Origin: Amylostereum areolatum
Taxonomy: Eukaryota; Basidiomycota; Agaricomycetes; Russulales; Stereaceae
Assembly (NCBI GenBank): GCA_012932865.1
Contig: SAXG01000085.1
Location: 1-64,000 of the forward strand
Length of the DNA: 64,000 nucleotides
Direction: 5' to 3'
In this document: positions 1 through 12,000 of the stretch, one piece after another
Numbering within the stretch: the stretch's first letter is position 1
Layout of the letters: every line of letters begins with the position of its first letter
The notes under the pieces: generated by a model
Databases searched by the model: none
The model's input: only the letters and a program-made list of their open reading frames with translations
Told to the model about the DNA's origin: nothing
Made by a program: the position numbers and the translations under genes

Positions 1-773
1 GGGGGGATATTGAGCACCTGTGAATGGGCCCTCCTCGTAAGAGGCTTGATTTAACCTGACTAAAGCTTTTAACGTACTGTTTTGGACGTGGAGAACGAAG
101 GAGTCTTGCCTCGATCGGCGAAATGATCATGAGCACCAAGGTCCTGGACACAAACATGGTCGGCAAGCAAGACACGGATACGTTCAAAGTCAGTCATACT
201 CTACCCCGGGACCAGCAAGGTCCAAAGTGCGTTCCAGCATCCAGACGGCAAAGAGGATTTGTCGAGGGGATTCCTCCGTATTTTGACGGCTTGGGATCAT
301 GTAAAGCGCGGGTCTTCGTTGGGGTCGAATCCGAAGAGGATTTCTTTCCCCGTCACCGACTGGGTAACGACTTGCATTAGCTTCAAGCGGGAACGACAAC
401 TTACAACAGCGAAAATATACCTCCGGCTTGACATCGTCTGGTGTTGTCTCATACAGCCCGAATTCGCGCCTCCATCGAAGGGTCTCCTCGATCCTCTGTA
501 TCGCAGTTTCGCGTTGCTCCATTTCACAGCGCGAAGAACTATCTCGGTAGCATGAGGATATAGTGAGAGCCGCCACGCAGATTCACCTACTGAGCATGCA
601 TTCCGAAGACTGAAACGACCACACCAAGTCAGTTTGTGCGTCCTCGTCCAGAACACGCTACGCACCAACCAGAAATTCTCCTCATCCATAAGGTCCCCCT
701 TTTCGACGTCAGGGAGCTTATACTCTGCATTTTGAAAATGTTCAAGCACGGCTTTGTGCATGCCTTTGATCAT
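1..773 (-). CDS. CRAL-TRIO (Sec14-like) lipid-binding protein, 3' end beyond the left edge
   Basis: The CRAL-TRIO N-terminal helical region reads LEHFQNAEYKLPDVEKG, DEENFWL, then LRAVKWSNA and RIEETLRWRREFG. The lipid-binding domain follows with VTGKEILFGFDPN, PALYMIPSRQNTEESPRQ and FADRGKTPSFSTSKT. Proteins of this fold shuttle phosphatidylinositol or other lipids between membranes. Introns are visible near 144-206, 18-77 and 382-440 with GT..AG ends; the last visible exon starts VLNIP and runs off the window. The reading frame breaks twice, near 511 (KWSNA to ETAIQR) and near 317 (DPN to RPALYM). Each break is explained by one missing base of a GG pair, and the protein is conserved on both sides, so sequence error is likelier than a true pseudogene. 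The start at 773 is the best upstream Met, but an earlier exon is possible. Confidence 0.75.
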
Positions 774-1420
774 CGGTGAGCGTGTCAGGAGGGGGGGTCG
801 CGTCTTTAGGCAGGGTAGGAGGGTCGAGAGGATGGTGATCCACGGCTGACATTTCCTGGGACATTTTCCGAGATAGACGTGGCTTGTGTGGCCTGGATAT
901 CGTCCAACAGTGTTGTAGGAAATAGCTCTATGGGGGAGCGCAATCACGTAGTGACCTACTTACTGAGGTGAGTAGGCAGCGTTGTTCAAGCGCGCGTCCA
1001 AGTCGCGCTAAACTGCGTTTCACACGCTGCGCGTATCTAAGCTCTACTATTCAAGCCATTCGACCCACTTGAACGAGGGATTCGAAATCGTGACATCGAG
1101 CCTTCAAATGTGTAATGCCTGGTCGTAAAGGGTCATCGCAAAAGAGGTATAAAAAACGCGCACAAATGTACAGCCTATTGATTATTGGTGGTATCCGGTC
1201 AAAATAGTTACGAATGAAAGTTAAATCGAGCCACACGACCTAATGAACGAGCGAGCGAGCGAGCAAGAGAAACGAGTGATGTCGATGAGAGAGGGAGGAT
1301 GGACTGTGAGGGAGGCGACTCGATAGCATGTGGGACAGGACAGCGATATGGATGATATGGGAGCATGACATGGCATGGCAGAGACACCCCTGACTCGACA
1401 GCAAACTTCGACTTTCTTCT
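774..1420. other. Intergenic, no gene seen
   Basis: This is the 5' side of the CRAL-TRIO gene and the 3' side of the SUN gene, both on the minus strand. No conserved coding frame is recognisable. The stretch 1050-1240 is AT-richer and is probably UTR. Confidence 0.5.
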
Positions 1421-4400
1421 TCACGCGCCCACCTGCTCCTCGGCGGCCGCCCTCCTCCAACCGCCGCCCATGCACGCGCATCCTGTACAGACAAGTGAAC
1501 TCGCGGCCCCAGTTGCTCGCCACCCTGAGCACGACGACGCCAAAGTCGACGCCCAGCTCGCGCACGTCCTGCGCGACAGAGAACGTTGCACGTGGTCCTG
1601 CGCCGCGATTCGTACTCGAACGACGCGATGCGCACGTAATTGGCCGAGCGCGGCAGCGTGCGGGGGGTACGGCTCCTCCTCCTCCCCTCCTTCCTTCCCC
1701 CCTCCTCCTGGCTCGCCTCCCACTCGAGCACCCTTCGCATGTTTCCGCGCTCCACGAGGCCCCACAATTCCATTCCTTGGCGCGCTCTTCATGTCCCACG
1801 CGACCTCGCGCGCGACATGATCGATCGTGACCTCCTCGAGAACACCGGATGCGCGAGCGCGACCCCGAGCTGGCCTTCGCCTCCCGCGAACGGCCAGCAA
1901 TGTCCATTGTGCGTCTCGTGATGTAGCGCCGTGATAGGCGGACGCCGATTGCGTACCGTCGCCCGTGACGAGCCCGACGAGCGTCGCGCGCACGCCCTGG
2001 GGTCGGATCTCGAGCGTGGGCGAGGTCAACGACGGGATGATGGCGCGCCGCCCGAATGCAGCGCGAAATCGGCTTGGGCAGCGTGTCCTTCTCCCGGAGG
2101 GACACCACGCCGTCGACGAGATGCCCGATGAGCTCGGTCACGTCCTGGCCGTCCGACGACTTGATCGTCAGCGCCGACTTGCTTCCGCCCGCGATCTTGG
2201 TCCACCACGCGGGGCCACTGCCACCCGTCTTGACCGAGTGCTTGCCCATCTCGGCGCCTCGCGGACGCCACCTTCCACGGTGCCGATGCGTTCTTCCAGC
2301 CGGCCAGCCGCGCGCGGGCTTCTTCGTCGCTGGCTGTGGTATTCCTAGACGATTCGGGGCTGGATTGAGCGGTGTTGACCAGCTCACGAAGAGTCTCACC
2401 TCGGAGCGGACGGCTGGAGGCCTTGACTGGCGGATACACGATCCACCTTGCGGTCGTCCGCCGCTCGAACGGCCTCTTGTGAAGTTGGGTCTCGAGTGTG
2501 CCCAGACGGACAACAACGTGTTCTGTGCACGAGCGTTGCTGTCGATGCGGACCCGCGACTGTTGCGAGTCGAGGGAAAGGCCCGCGAGCGCGTTTTCGAG
2601 AGCTTGGAGACGCGCGCGGAAATTCGGCGATGGAAGAGGGGGGATGTCTGGAGCTTGGTATGGTGCGCGGCCGGAAGAAAGTACAGGGATGGGGAAGGAA
2701 GTCGGCGTTGCGAAGGGCGACAAAGGTGCCATAGACGATGGCCAACGGGAGAAGTTTGAAAAGGGGGGTTAAGTTGGCCTGTGATATCCATTTGTGGGTT
2801 GGCTGAACAGCATGTCGACGATCGAACCCAGTAAACGTCCAAGGATCGGAATAGTGAGGATATGGTGATGATGACGACACGGTACTGATATGGACGAAGG
2901 TCCGAGGATGCCACCGCAGGATCGCGATCGCGAATATCCTGTGCCGTCGTCATCCTCGACGAGTTCAGGCTCTTCTTGTTCTGGTATGGAGTGCAAGCCT
3001 TCTTCGACTGAATCGAAGGAAGTATCACCAAGCTGTTGAGGTTCTGGAGGAACAGAGCCTCGAACGGATGGTGCTCGAGGTGGTGGCGGGATAGACTGGG
3101 TACGGAGAAACGGTCGTTGATCGAGGGACAGACAGTCGTGAGCCGCATATATCGGACCCTTGAAAAGCGAAAACAAATGAGTCGGCGAAGGGACACAAGT
3201 TTCAACGCAGCAAACGCACCTGTCACTTACTTTCTCCTCGCTGCCGCTCTCCTCTTCCTCCTCCTCCTCGCCACCGTCCGCCTTGGACCTTCTCTTCTTC
3301 CGCCGCTTGTCGTAGCTCGTCACGGGCAGCGTCGAGAGCGGGCCCCCGGTCATATCCTTCTTTCTGCCCTTCTTCCGCCTCCTCTTCTGTCGTCATCGGA
3401 CAAGTTCGTCGGAGTACTCGAGGTCGGATGCGGACGGACGGTACGCCTTCGCGTCCTGGGACATGCGATTGCGTTTGTGGACATTATTCGCCTTGCGCGC
3501 GGCCGGTCTCTCGGGCGGACTGTCCTGCGCAAGGAAGTCGCGCTCCTCGTTCGCATAGTCGTACGAGGCCTCGTGGTGGTGGGAGCTGCCGTTCCCGTTC
3601 CCATTCACATTCACATGGCCGTTGGAACGGTCCTCGGGCTCCTGGGAGCGAGGACGGAGGTAGAACGCGGTGCGCTTGGCGACGTCGATGACGGACTCGA
3701 ACGGGCTCTTTCCGCGCTCGCGGGACGTCTGCGGCTGCTCGCGCGCGTCCTCCTCCTCCGAATCCGGCACGAACTTGAGCGAGGCGCCCTTCTCGAGGGT
3801 GCGGCGCGCGGTCGCGGATCGGGCGGGCGGGGGCGCGTGACGGCTGGGGGGCGCGGGGAGACGACGGGTGCTGGTGGATTGGGTTTCCTTTTCGTATTCG
3901 ACGGAGGTGCTGCGGGGGATGTTGGTGAGGCTGCGGGAGCCGGAGGCCCAGGAGTCGTTGGAGGTGTTGGGGTTCGGATGGGCCATGTCGTCGGGGTGCA
4001 AGGCGGCCTGCTGGAAAGCGTTGGCGATTTGGACGGAGGTATCCTTGACAGACCACTTGGTCGGGTTGGGTTGGGACGCCGTCGTGTCTGCCGGGTTCGG
4101 GGGATTGTTGGCGGAGGAGCGCTGTTTGAGACGGGCGAAGCGGACGAGGGCGGGCTCGTCTTGGCTGTTGTCGGGTTCGGTGATATGGGATTCGGTGCGA
4201 TTGGAGTGAGATGAGGAGGCTGATAAGGGCTTCGGAGGGGAACGTGTTCCCTGCGTGGGCGCCCTACAAGTTCGAAGATCAAAGTGGGTCGTGTTAGAAC
4301 ACGCGACGGGCACAGCCGTGGAAAGCAATTTGGAGGATAGACGTCATTTTTTTCGCCCTCTCCGCCGTGGTCCCAAATGAACCGACACAACGTTGCCAAA

Positions 4401-4665
4401 GTCGCCTCGCGACGCGTTTCCATCGTCTGGCAGCGACGTCGACCCCCCCCCGTCTCTCTCCTTGCCACCGCGGAAAGAAACAGAAAAGAACGCACCCGTA
4501 GGCGTAGGAAGTTGGGATGGACCGATCCGCTTTTGGAGGAGAGTTGGTGGGACGAACGGTGACGGGAGGGAGAATGGGGAGAACCACGTTGGGGTTGGAT
4601 TTGTTGAGGAAAGTGCGTTGATCGAGACGCCTGCCTTGACCGAGGGGCGTTCCCGAGAATGACAT
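1421..4665 (-). CDS. SUN-domain (Sad1/UNC-84) inner nuclear envelope protein
   Basis: The gene encodes a LINC-complex SUN protein, which spans the inner nuclear membrane and links chromatin or the spindle pole body to KASH proteins. The N-terminus at 4665 (MSFSGTPLGQGRRLD) is a short exon, followed by an intron of about 330 nt and a long nucleoplasmic disordered exon (4260-3390, ending KRNRMSQDAKAYRPSASD). A KRRKKRR basic patch and acidic run lie near 3300-3240. A hydrophobic segment (LFKLLPLAIVYGTFVAL) near 2780 is the transmembrane helix, and a coiled coil (FRARLQALENALAGLSLD) follows near 2620. The SUN fold covers about 2080-1450: SGGA, TLEIRPQGVRATLVGLVTG, HHETHNGHCWPFAGGEGQLG, EEVTIDHVAREVAWDMKSAP, LPRSANYVRIASFEYE, DVRELGVDFGVVVLRV and NWGREFTCLYRMRVHG. 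At least seven frame breaks interrupt this otherwise perfect domain, mostly collapsed two-base runs. The exact 3' end is uncertain; the frame used here stops at 1421. Confidence 0.8.
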
Positions 4666-5218
4666 GTACTACCCGCTGGCACGCGACGGACGGAAGGGGG
4701 GAAACGGAGAGGGCAAGGTGTGTTGATGGAACGAGAAGGAAAAGCCTCGCGGCCGGCGCGTGTCCGTGCTCTATGTAGGTTTCGCGCGTCGGCCACATTT
4801 TGTTTGCCTCCCATGGCTTTGTTTGGCCCATTCGCCTCGTCAGTAACAATGGCCGACCCTTTCAATACAATGCGCAGGGGCCACATTTCTCCGCCTCATT
4901 CATATGGGCCACTAATATTCTAGCAGCGCCTAATCATCGACGGTGGGCCGGTCAACGCCAAATGGCAATTGCCATTGTCGACCGTCGCGATGCCGATTAA
5001 ATAATACCACGTGACATACCCTTTCAACGAACAAGTCAAAATCTATATTGTACAGACCCACTTCGTAGCGAATGGTATGCACAGATGCACGCCAAATCTA
5101 ACCCCTTTCATCCCCCCCACAGACCGTCAGTATCTGTCCATTCAAGGAAAGGAGATCCTGTGGACAGACACAACGCTCTCAGTCGAAGTCCTGTTCGGCA
5201 CGCGAAAGGAAACAACGC
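4666..5218. other. Intergenic, promoter side of the SUN gene
   Basis: No coding frame with recognisable similarity. Only short open frames are present. It separates the SUN start from the 3' end of the secreted-protein gene. Confidence 0.5.
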
Positions 5219-6063
5219 TCACTGGATAGCCCAGTCGTCCCCGACGTACCCCGGGGAAACGCAGTAAGCGCCGCTGGTGGCAGTAGTCGCAGGCCAGTCC
5301 CCGAAGCAGTCGTCCGCGGCGATGATCGCGTTGAAGCCCTGCTCACGCGCATAACGACAATACAAGAACAGGATGGAAAAGGGGACCCACGAAGTTGGTA
5401 TAGCACACCGCGTATTCGCTCGTGTCGAAGTTGATGAACCCGTACTCGCAGCTGTACGTGCTCCAGGAGGAGATGGTCAGGGCCGGCGCGAGGAACTCTT
5501 CCGCTGAGGTTTTATAAGGATATCCATGCGTGAATTGACCGGGGAGGGAGGCATTAAGAAGGATGGTGCACGTACGGTACAAACTCTCAAGGTAGTCCGT
5601 GATGACCTGGCAATCCGCCACGAACGGCTGGCTACCCAAGTTCGCGCATTCGACGGTGCCTACCAGGCGCACCCACAGGCGTCAGCGTTCGCCGGGGAGA
5701 AAAAGCAAGACAGCCAGGGAGGCGCTCACATCCATAATCGGTGCACTGCGCGTACTGCCGCTTTTCAGCGACCGGCGTCGTCGCGCGCGAGGTCCTGTTG
5801 AACGCAGGGAACTGCGCCTCGAGCGCGGGGCAAGATTTGGTGATCAGCGTGATTTCCGTGCCGTTGTGCAGGACGGTCTCAGTGCTTAGCACGATCCCCT
5901 CGCCGCATCTCTCTTGCTGGGCCGTGCGCGCTGTGAGGGGATGCTGTGGGGAATATGGAAGGGTTAGTGGTGTTAAGATGGGACGGGGAGGGGAAAGGGG
6001 TGGACCGAAAGTTTCGCCGGTGAAGACGAGGAGAGCGGAGAGCAGGACGGAGGAGATCTTCAT
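5219..6063 (-). CDS. Small secreted Cys-containing fungal protein, function unknown
   Basis: A secretion signal opens the protein (MKISSVLLSALLVFTG). After an intron, the mature chain contains SARTAQQERCGEGIVLSTE, TLITKSCPALEAQFPAF, CTDYGCTVECANLGSQPF, DCQVITDYLESLY, ISSWSTYSCEYGFINFDTSE and a last exon DDCFGDWPATTATSGAYCVS ending DDWAIQ. About ten cysteines suggest a disulfide-rich extracellular protein. I count four introns, all GT..AG; splicing TDYG to C-T-V-E-C across the intron at about 5659-5733 restores the frame. I do not recognise a named family, though similar short secreted proteins occur in wood- and litter-decay basidiomycetes. The TATA-like box about 80 bases upstream supports this start. 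Confidence 0.7.
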
Positions 6064-6140
6064 GAGCAGAGAGGTTGAGGAGGTAGCTGAGGATCGACGA
6101 AGGGCCTTCGTTCGATGTAAAAGAGGAGGGAATAACTATG

Positions 6141-6148
6141 CTTTTATA
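6141..6148 (-). promoter_or_regulatory. TATA-like box of the secreted-protein gene
   Basis: TATAAAAG on the minus strand, about 78 bases upstream of the ATG at 6063. The position suits a core promoter. Confidence 0.5.
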
Positions 6149-6951
6149 CCTCGTCCCTCATCCTCAAGGTGAAGAACGAAATAGATTTAGACTGAAGACG
6201 GAGCAACCTGGTGCACCGCCTGATCGCGCGCTGTTGGAGAAATTGTGTGCACCTCAGTACCTTGATCCGTGTGTCCAACGCATGTTCCCATGTCAAGGAA
6301 GCTGAACGCCCTGTAGCGAAAATCTGTCAGGAGAGCTATAAACTGAACATCGAGCACTTACAAGTCAGTGTCAGTTCCAATGGCACGGTGAGTGCAAACA
6401 GAGGACAGTCGTGGTCCCAACCGAGCCCGATCTTTGATCATAAATTTTCTCAAGGAGAGTCTGTTTATGAGCCATGGTGAGAGGTGCCGATTCGTGGACT
6501 GAGCGATGGCAAGGAGGAGCGAAAAGGTCCCGTAGTAACCTCGACCGACGACCGGCCGCCTCGAAGGACGTACAACGGCCACGGACCCAACTGAATCACT
6601 TCCATATCGACAAGAGCACTCAACCTGCAGGCACGGGGAGCATCAGCTAATGAAAACTTACAACGAGAGGGACGACGAGCGTCCTCAAGTACAGGGTGAT
6701 CCGAACTTGGTGGACGGTCCTGCGCGTTGAGAGTGGTTGTTCGACCATTGCAGGGATTCCCCCGACGAGCGCGGGCTCTAAAATAAGGGTGTAGGAATGC
6801 ATGGCGTGTATCCTGATACATCCTACGAGCCCCCCGAATCACCTCATACGCATAGACATAATCTATAGTTCAGACATAAAGAAGAAAAAAGGGGTGGCGC
6901 GGCCCCCTAGAAGGTCGTCGCGGCATTACAACGGAAGGTTAGGGCTTTGAC
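6149..6951. other. Intergenic or unrecognised sequence
   Basis: Several open frames of 75-125 codons lie on both strands (for example 6465-6842 on the minus strand), but none shows conserved motifs, a signal peptide or convincing splicing. I cannot support a gene here. A degenerate or very short gene cannot be excluded. Confidence 0.4.
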
Positions 6952-6970
6952 GGGGGGGGGGGGGGGGGGG
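6952..6970. repeat. Homopolymer run of 19 G
   Basis: An uninterrupted G run directly downstream of the coiled-coil gene stop at 7031. It is a likely site of length polymorphism or sequencing uncertainty. Confidence 0.95.
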
Positions 6971-7030
6971 TATATACGGTGGTGGTACATAGTCTGCTTG
7001 TCTTTCCGATATAGAATAATTGTGGTTGAA

Positions 7031-8739
7031 TCATACAGAAGGTTCCGGGAGATGATCGAGCACCTGCGCGACGCTCTCGAGGATGACCTTGGGCGGCAGC
7101 AGCATGCGCTCGACCGTCTCGTCCGCGTCGGCGCCGGGCTTCATGCGCTTGCGGGTGACGCACTGCAACCCGAGCTCGGTCGTGCACAGCACGGGGCCGC
7201 GCGCGCCGCCGTAGCCCGCGTACGCGTTGGTCATCTCCGCGGCGGCAAAGGGGGTGCCCTGGTCGACGAAGAGGACGTCAAAGTTGGTGGACATGATCTG
7301 CTCCTTGACGACGCGGGCGAGGTTGCAGGCGCCGTGCGCGATGCGCTGCAGCTGCCGGCCGAAGCGCGCGCGGAGGGCGTCGAGGGAGGCGAGGGCGACG
7401 TCCGGGCTGGTGCAGCCGCAGAGGATGAAGACCTCGGCCCAGGCGCGCAGGATCTGGACGACGAACTCGTTCGCGGCCATGTCCTCGAGCTGGGGGTTCA
7501 GGCTGCGGATGTGGGCGAGGGTGAGCGCGCGCCAGCGCGAGGACGTCGCTTGCGGTTCTGGGGGTTCTGGGTCAGCGAGGCGAGGCGAGGCGGCGGCGGG
7601 GAGAGCGTGAGGAAAGACGTGCCTGTTTCGTGCACGTGGTCGTACAGCTGGGAAAAGAGCTCGTTGGGCATCATGGGCAGGCCGATGCAGAAGGCGGAGA
7701 GCAGGCGGGCGGTGCAGGCGGCGATGCAGGCCTGGAGGGCGAACTGGACGAGGGTGGGGTCGTGGGAGTGGTCGCGGGTGGCGAGGACGTGGGAGAAGGC
7801 GGGACCGAGGCGGGCCATGATGGCTCTGCGGGCCTGGTTGAGGCGGGGGAGGGGCGCCTTGGGCCCGCGGACGGCGGTGATCTCTGTGGCGGCGGCGGCG
7901 AGCTGGAGGATCTCAGGAGTTGAGGTCCTGGACGGCCTCGATGACCTGGGCGCCGGACCATCTGTCGGTCTTGGTGAGGAAGAGGTCGAGGGCGGGGAGC
8001 GGATCGGGGGGGTTGGGGGGAGCGGGGCGGGGGGCGGGGGGTTGGGAGCGGTTGCGGCGCGCGAGGGGGCTGCGGACGCGAGCGCGGCGGGGCTGTCGTC
8101 GTAGTCCGAGTCGTAGGCGGTGGTGCTGCTGCTGGCGCGGCTGGGGGTGGTGGTGGGGCGACGGCGGTCGCGGTCGGGGGCTTTGAGGCGGGCGTCGCGG
8201 TCTGCGCGGGCGCGATCTGCGATCAGACGTTCGCGGTCCTTTTTGAGGTCGTCGATCTCGCGCTCGCGGGTGAGGATGAGGTCGGAGGCCTCGCGGACGG
8301 CGCGCTCGAGGAGCTTGCAGCGGTCGGCGAGCTTGGCGTAGTCGAGCTGGGAGCGGGAGAGCTCGGCCTGGGTGGCCTCGAGCTCGTTGCGGACGGAAGC
8401 CAGGACGGAGGTGGGGGGATCTGGGAGGGGGCGGGATTGTGGGGGAGTGCGCTCGGCGGAGGGGGAGTCGGCATCGCCTCGACGCCGTCGGGTCGCTCGT
8501 CCTCGCGTCAGTTTGTCGGGCCGGGGGGGTGAGGGGTCGGGCGGCGGCGGCGGTTTCGAATCTTTCGATTTCGGTTTGGATTTCTTGGGCTCGTCGAGGG
8601 TGCGGGTGCGTTTGGAGTCTGAAATGGTGTCCAGAGGCGTCCGAGTCGTTGAACGACGCAAGGTGAAGACTTCGACCGACTTTCCGACGGAGGCGCGCAG
8701 GGTCTGTACGTGGACGAGGTTAGCCTGGAGGGGGAACAT
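7031..8739 (-). CDS. Fungal coiled-coil protein, function unknown
   Basis: The N-terminal third is basic and Pro-rich (PPPPPDPSPPRPDKLTRGR). A clear coiled coil follows (SVRNELEATQAELSRSQLD, ADRCKLLERAVREASDLIL, REIDDLKKDRERLIAD), then a Ser/Pro linker. The C-terminal half is a conserved helical domain: WSGAQVIEAVQDLN, EILQLAAAATEITA, SALRALTL-type segment SSRWRALTLAHIRSL, EFVVQILRAWAEVFILCGC, MLLPPKVILESV, ending LDHLPEPSV. The tail exon is joined by an intron near 7550-7630. A frame break near 7916 separates QDLNS from EILQLA. The arrangement matches a family I know only as uncharacterised in mushroom genomes; I assign no function. The start at 8739 (MFPLQANLVHVQT) is chosen because upstream sequence looks non-coding; an earlier Met at 8889 is in frame. 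Confidence 0.65.
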
Positions 8740-9041
8740 GGCGAGTTTGGGGGCGAAAGGGACGCGTACGCTGTCGTGTTGGCAAGTATATGCGGCAGCC
8801 TCGCGCTGGGAGGAGGATGTGATGTGGAGAAGAAAACGAGGCAGAAGATTCAGACGCCGGCCTGAAGCCTTTCTTTGCCTCGTGTTCAATGCGCTCTGCT
8901 CTCTTATGCCCCCTTCTCCGTCCCTTCATTCCCTATCACTCTCTTCCACCGTCTGAACGTGGTTTAACTCCCCGATAACGCCTCTCTGCTCCTCATCGTG
9001 GCCCTCATATTTCATTCCACGCCTCTCCAACCCCCGCAATC

Positions 9042-12000
9042 ATGGACACCCGGAAGCCCTACAACGGCTCAAGACGCTCCCTCGTTCTCGCCTTCGACGT
9101 CGGCACCACCTTCAGCGGCGTCTCCTACGCCATCCTAGAACCTGGCGACGTCCCCAAGATTCACGGTGTCACCAGGTCAGTCCTCGATCGCCGTCTCACC
9201 GCGCACTCTCCACCCACAGCCCAACCCACTTCGGCGCGAGTGTGTGGCGTGTTCACCATCGGAATCTTCGGCGCACTTTCTGAATGCACTCGAGTGTGCT
9301 TTCCGAACACGAGCTCCCCATGAGGCCGTCGGCTCCTGCGTGAAAGTCCATCCAAGTAATATAGATCGCGGTTTCGCGCATACATCGAACGAAATACCGG
9401 GTAGCGTCCTAGGATCCGGAATACCAGGGCGTATCCCTCGATTTCGCTCGATGTATGCGCAGATGTGACCTTCAAATGATACTAGGATGCGCGCTCACTC
9501 TGGAGCCACTCGCCGCACGGTGAGCTCGTGCCCGAGCGCATTCGGTAATGGCATCACCATGTGCGCGGTACTTCCGCTCCGAATCCAACGGTTGGACGCT
9601 TGCCACATTCTCGCGATCGATGATTCCGATTTTTGTTCATCTGTACCGGTAGCCCGACGCACGCTCACCTCCGATTCCACCAGATTTCCCGGTCAGGAGC
9701 ATGTCGCCGGCAACTCCAAGATCCCCACAATCATGTACTACGACAGCCACGGGACGGTCATGGCGGCAGGCGCCGAAGCAGACGGTGCAGCCATCATCGA
9801 CCTCGCAGAGGACGAGGGTTGGCTTCGAACAGAACTGTATGCGCTGTCTCTTCGCTCTCCACGCAAAGGCTATCCCTCACTCCCCCCTCCGTGTAGTTTC
9901 AAACTGCGTCTCCGACCGAAGACCATGAAGCTCAAAATGAACGGTATGCGATTGCCCCCGCTACCGCATGGCAAGAACGCGACGGACGTCTTCGGCGATT
10001 TCCTCGGTTACCTCTTCCGCTGCACCAGGAGCTTCATCATCGACACCCATGCGAACGGCGCAGCGCTTTGGAAAGCTGTCGAACGTCACCTCCAGTTCGT
10101 CCTCTCCCACCCGAACGGCTGGGAAGGTGCACAGCAGACCAAGATGCGTCGCGCTGCCGTGCGTGGCGGCCTCATCCCCGACACGGACGAAGGAAGGGCA
10201 CGAATACGTTTCGTCACCGAGGGTGAGGCAAGCCTGCATGCGTGTGTGCTCAACGGGCTTGCGAACGACGTCCTTTCCGTGAGTCCACTTTCAATCGGAC
10301 TTGTGCCGCTAGTACTTTGAGCTCCGGCTGATGGGGGAACATGCGCTTAGAATCCCTCTGGGCATGGGTTCCTCGTCGCAGATGCTGGAGGTGGGACCCT
10401 TGACATTAGTTCATATGCCATTCGCGCGACCGCGCCGTTGGTCATGGAAGAAATCGCTCCTCCAGATTGTACGCCCCGTCCGCCTTCTGATCTTTTACAG
10501 TTGCTAAACTAAACCGCACGTTTCTTTCCACAGGCGTCTTCGCCGGATCCGTCTTCGTCAGTCGAAGAGCCCGCGACTTTCTCGAAGGTGCGTTCCTCCC
10601 CCCCCCGTTATCAGCTGCCTCCCGCGCTAAGGGCTCAATGTGCCTTCGCTCGCCTCCTGTCACCCTGCAGTCAAGCTCAAGGACTCCAAATACGGCAAAC
10701 CTGACTCGTTGGACCACATCACGAAGCGGTTTGATGAGACCACTAAGCGGCTCTTCCGCGACCGGAAGGAGCTCCAGTATATTGCGTTTGGTTCGCCTCT
10801 AGACAAGGACCTTAGCGTGGGCATCCGTCATGGCCAGCTGAAGCTTACTGGGTGCGTTCTTAACCTCCGCGGAAGTTCGCGTTCGTTTTCTCATGAGAGC
10901 TTTCCAGAAACGAGGTCGCCGATCTGTTCGAACCGTCGATAGAGGCCGCCGTGGCCTCCATTCGTTATCAGATCGAGGTCACGAAGGGGATAGTGAAGGT
11001 AAAAAAACTTGCTCGGTGTGTTTTAGTTTGACATTTCTGATCGAACCCTTGGGGTCAGTCTGTGTGGCTCGTTGGCGGATTCGCGGCGAGTACATGGCTC
11101 TTCACGCAGTTGCAAGAACGGCTCGCGCCGCTCGGCGTCGTCGTCAGCCGCCCGGACAGCCAAACGTGCGTTGTTCTCTTGTCCAACGTCTCCGTCTCTA
11201 TCTCATCGAACAATCCGCTCGGTGTGCAGGTCCAAGGCCGTCGCGGACGGCGCGATCGGGTTCTACTGCGATCACCACGTCTCAACGCGGATGTCCAAGT
11301 ACATGTATGGCGTCGAGTTCCTGCGGGAGTTTGACGATAAGGACCCGGACCACGTTGCGCGGAGCGATCGGATGTGCGAGCTGCCTTCCGGACCTAAGCT
11401 CCTCTCGGATGCGTTCGACTGTATTCTCGCCCGGGTGCGCTTCCCTTCCCCCTCCCCGTCCCCTCTCTTCCCCTGGCGCTAATCGGAGCAAACGTGGGCT
11501 TGCAGACCGTCAAAGTGAAAGAGTCGAATGTGTTCACGCGCAAGTACTGCACCGAAGTAACCAGCCTGTCCACACTATCCGTCTTCGAAGTTGAGATATG
11601 GTGCTACCGTGGCAAGGATGCGGGCATCCCCAAGTGGATTCTCCGAAACCACGAAGACTTTTCCACGCTCTGCGTCGTCCAGGCCGACCTGTCCCCGCTT
11701 GCGGGCAGCGCCCAGCCGAAGCAAGGCCGCGGCGGACGCACGTACTGGACGATCGTGTTCAGCGTCGAGATCCACTTTGGGCTGACGGAGTTCAAGGCGA
11801 GGATCAAGTGGGTGGATCATGTGAGTGCATCCTGTTTATGTTCTCGGCGACGATGTTGATGAATGAATTTGGCGCGTCTGTAGGGGAAGACAAAATAGTG
11901 AGTGCACTTTCTCTGTCACATGTTTTTGGTTCGCTTATGCCTTCCTCGTAGCGGTCCCGCATCCATCGTCTACAATGAAGGCGGAACGCGCGGCGACGAA

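Noticed and set aside
1221..2732. 503-codon minus-strand open frame as a single protein
   Set aside because: Only pieces of it match the SUN protein (coiled coil, WWTKIAGGSK part, FSVAQDVRELG); the rest is an out-of-frame reading of the same gene caused by indels.
3036..4214. 392-codon plus-strand open frame
   Set aside because: Antisense to the disordered N-terminal exon of the SUN gene; biased composition, no motifs.
6947..8104. 385-codon plus-strand open frame
   Set aside because: Antisense shadow of the coiled-coil gene; Gly/Arg-rich and begins in the G run.
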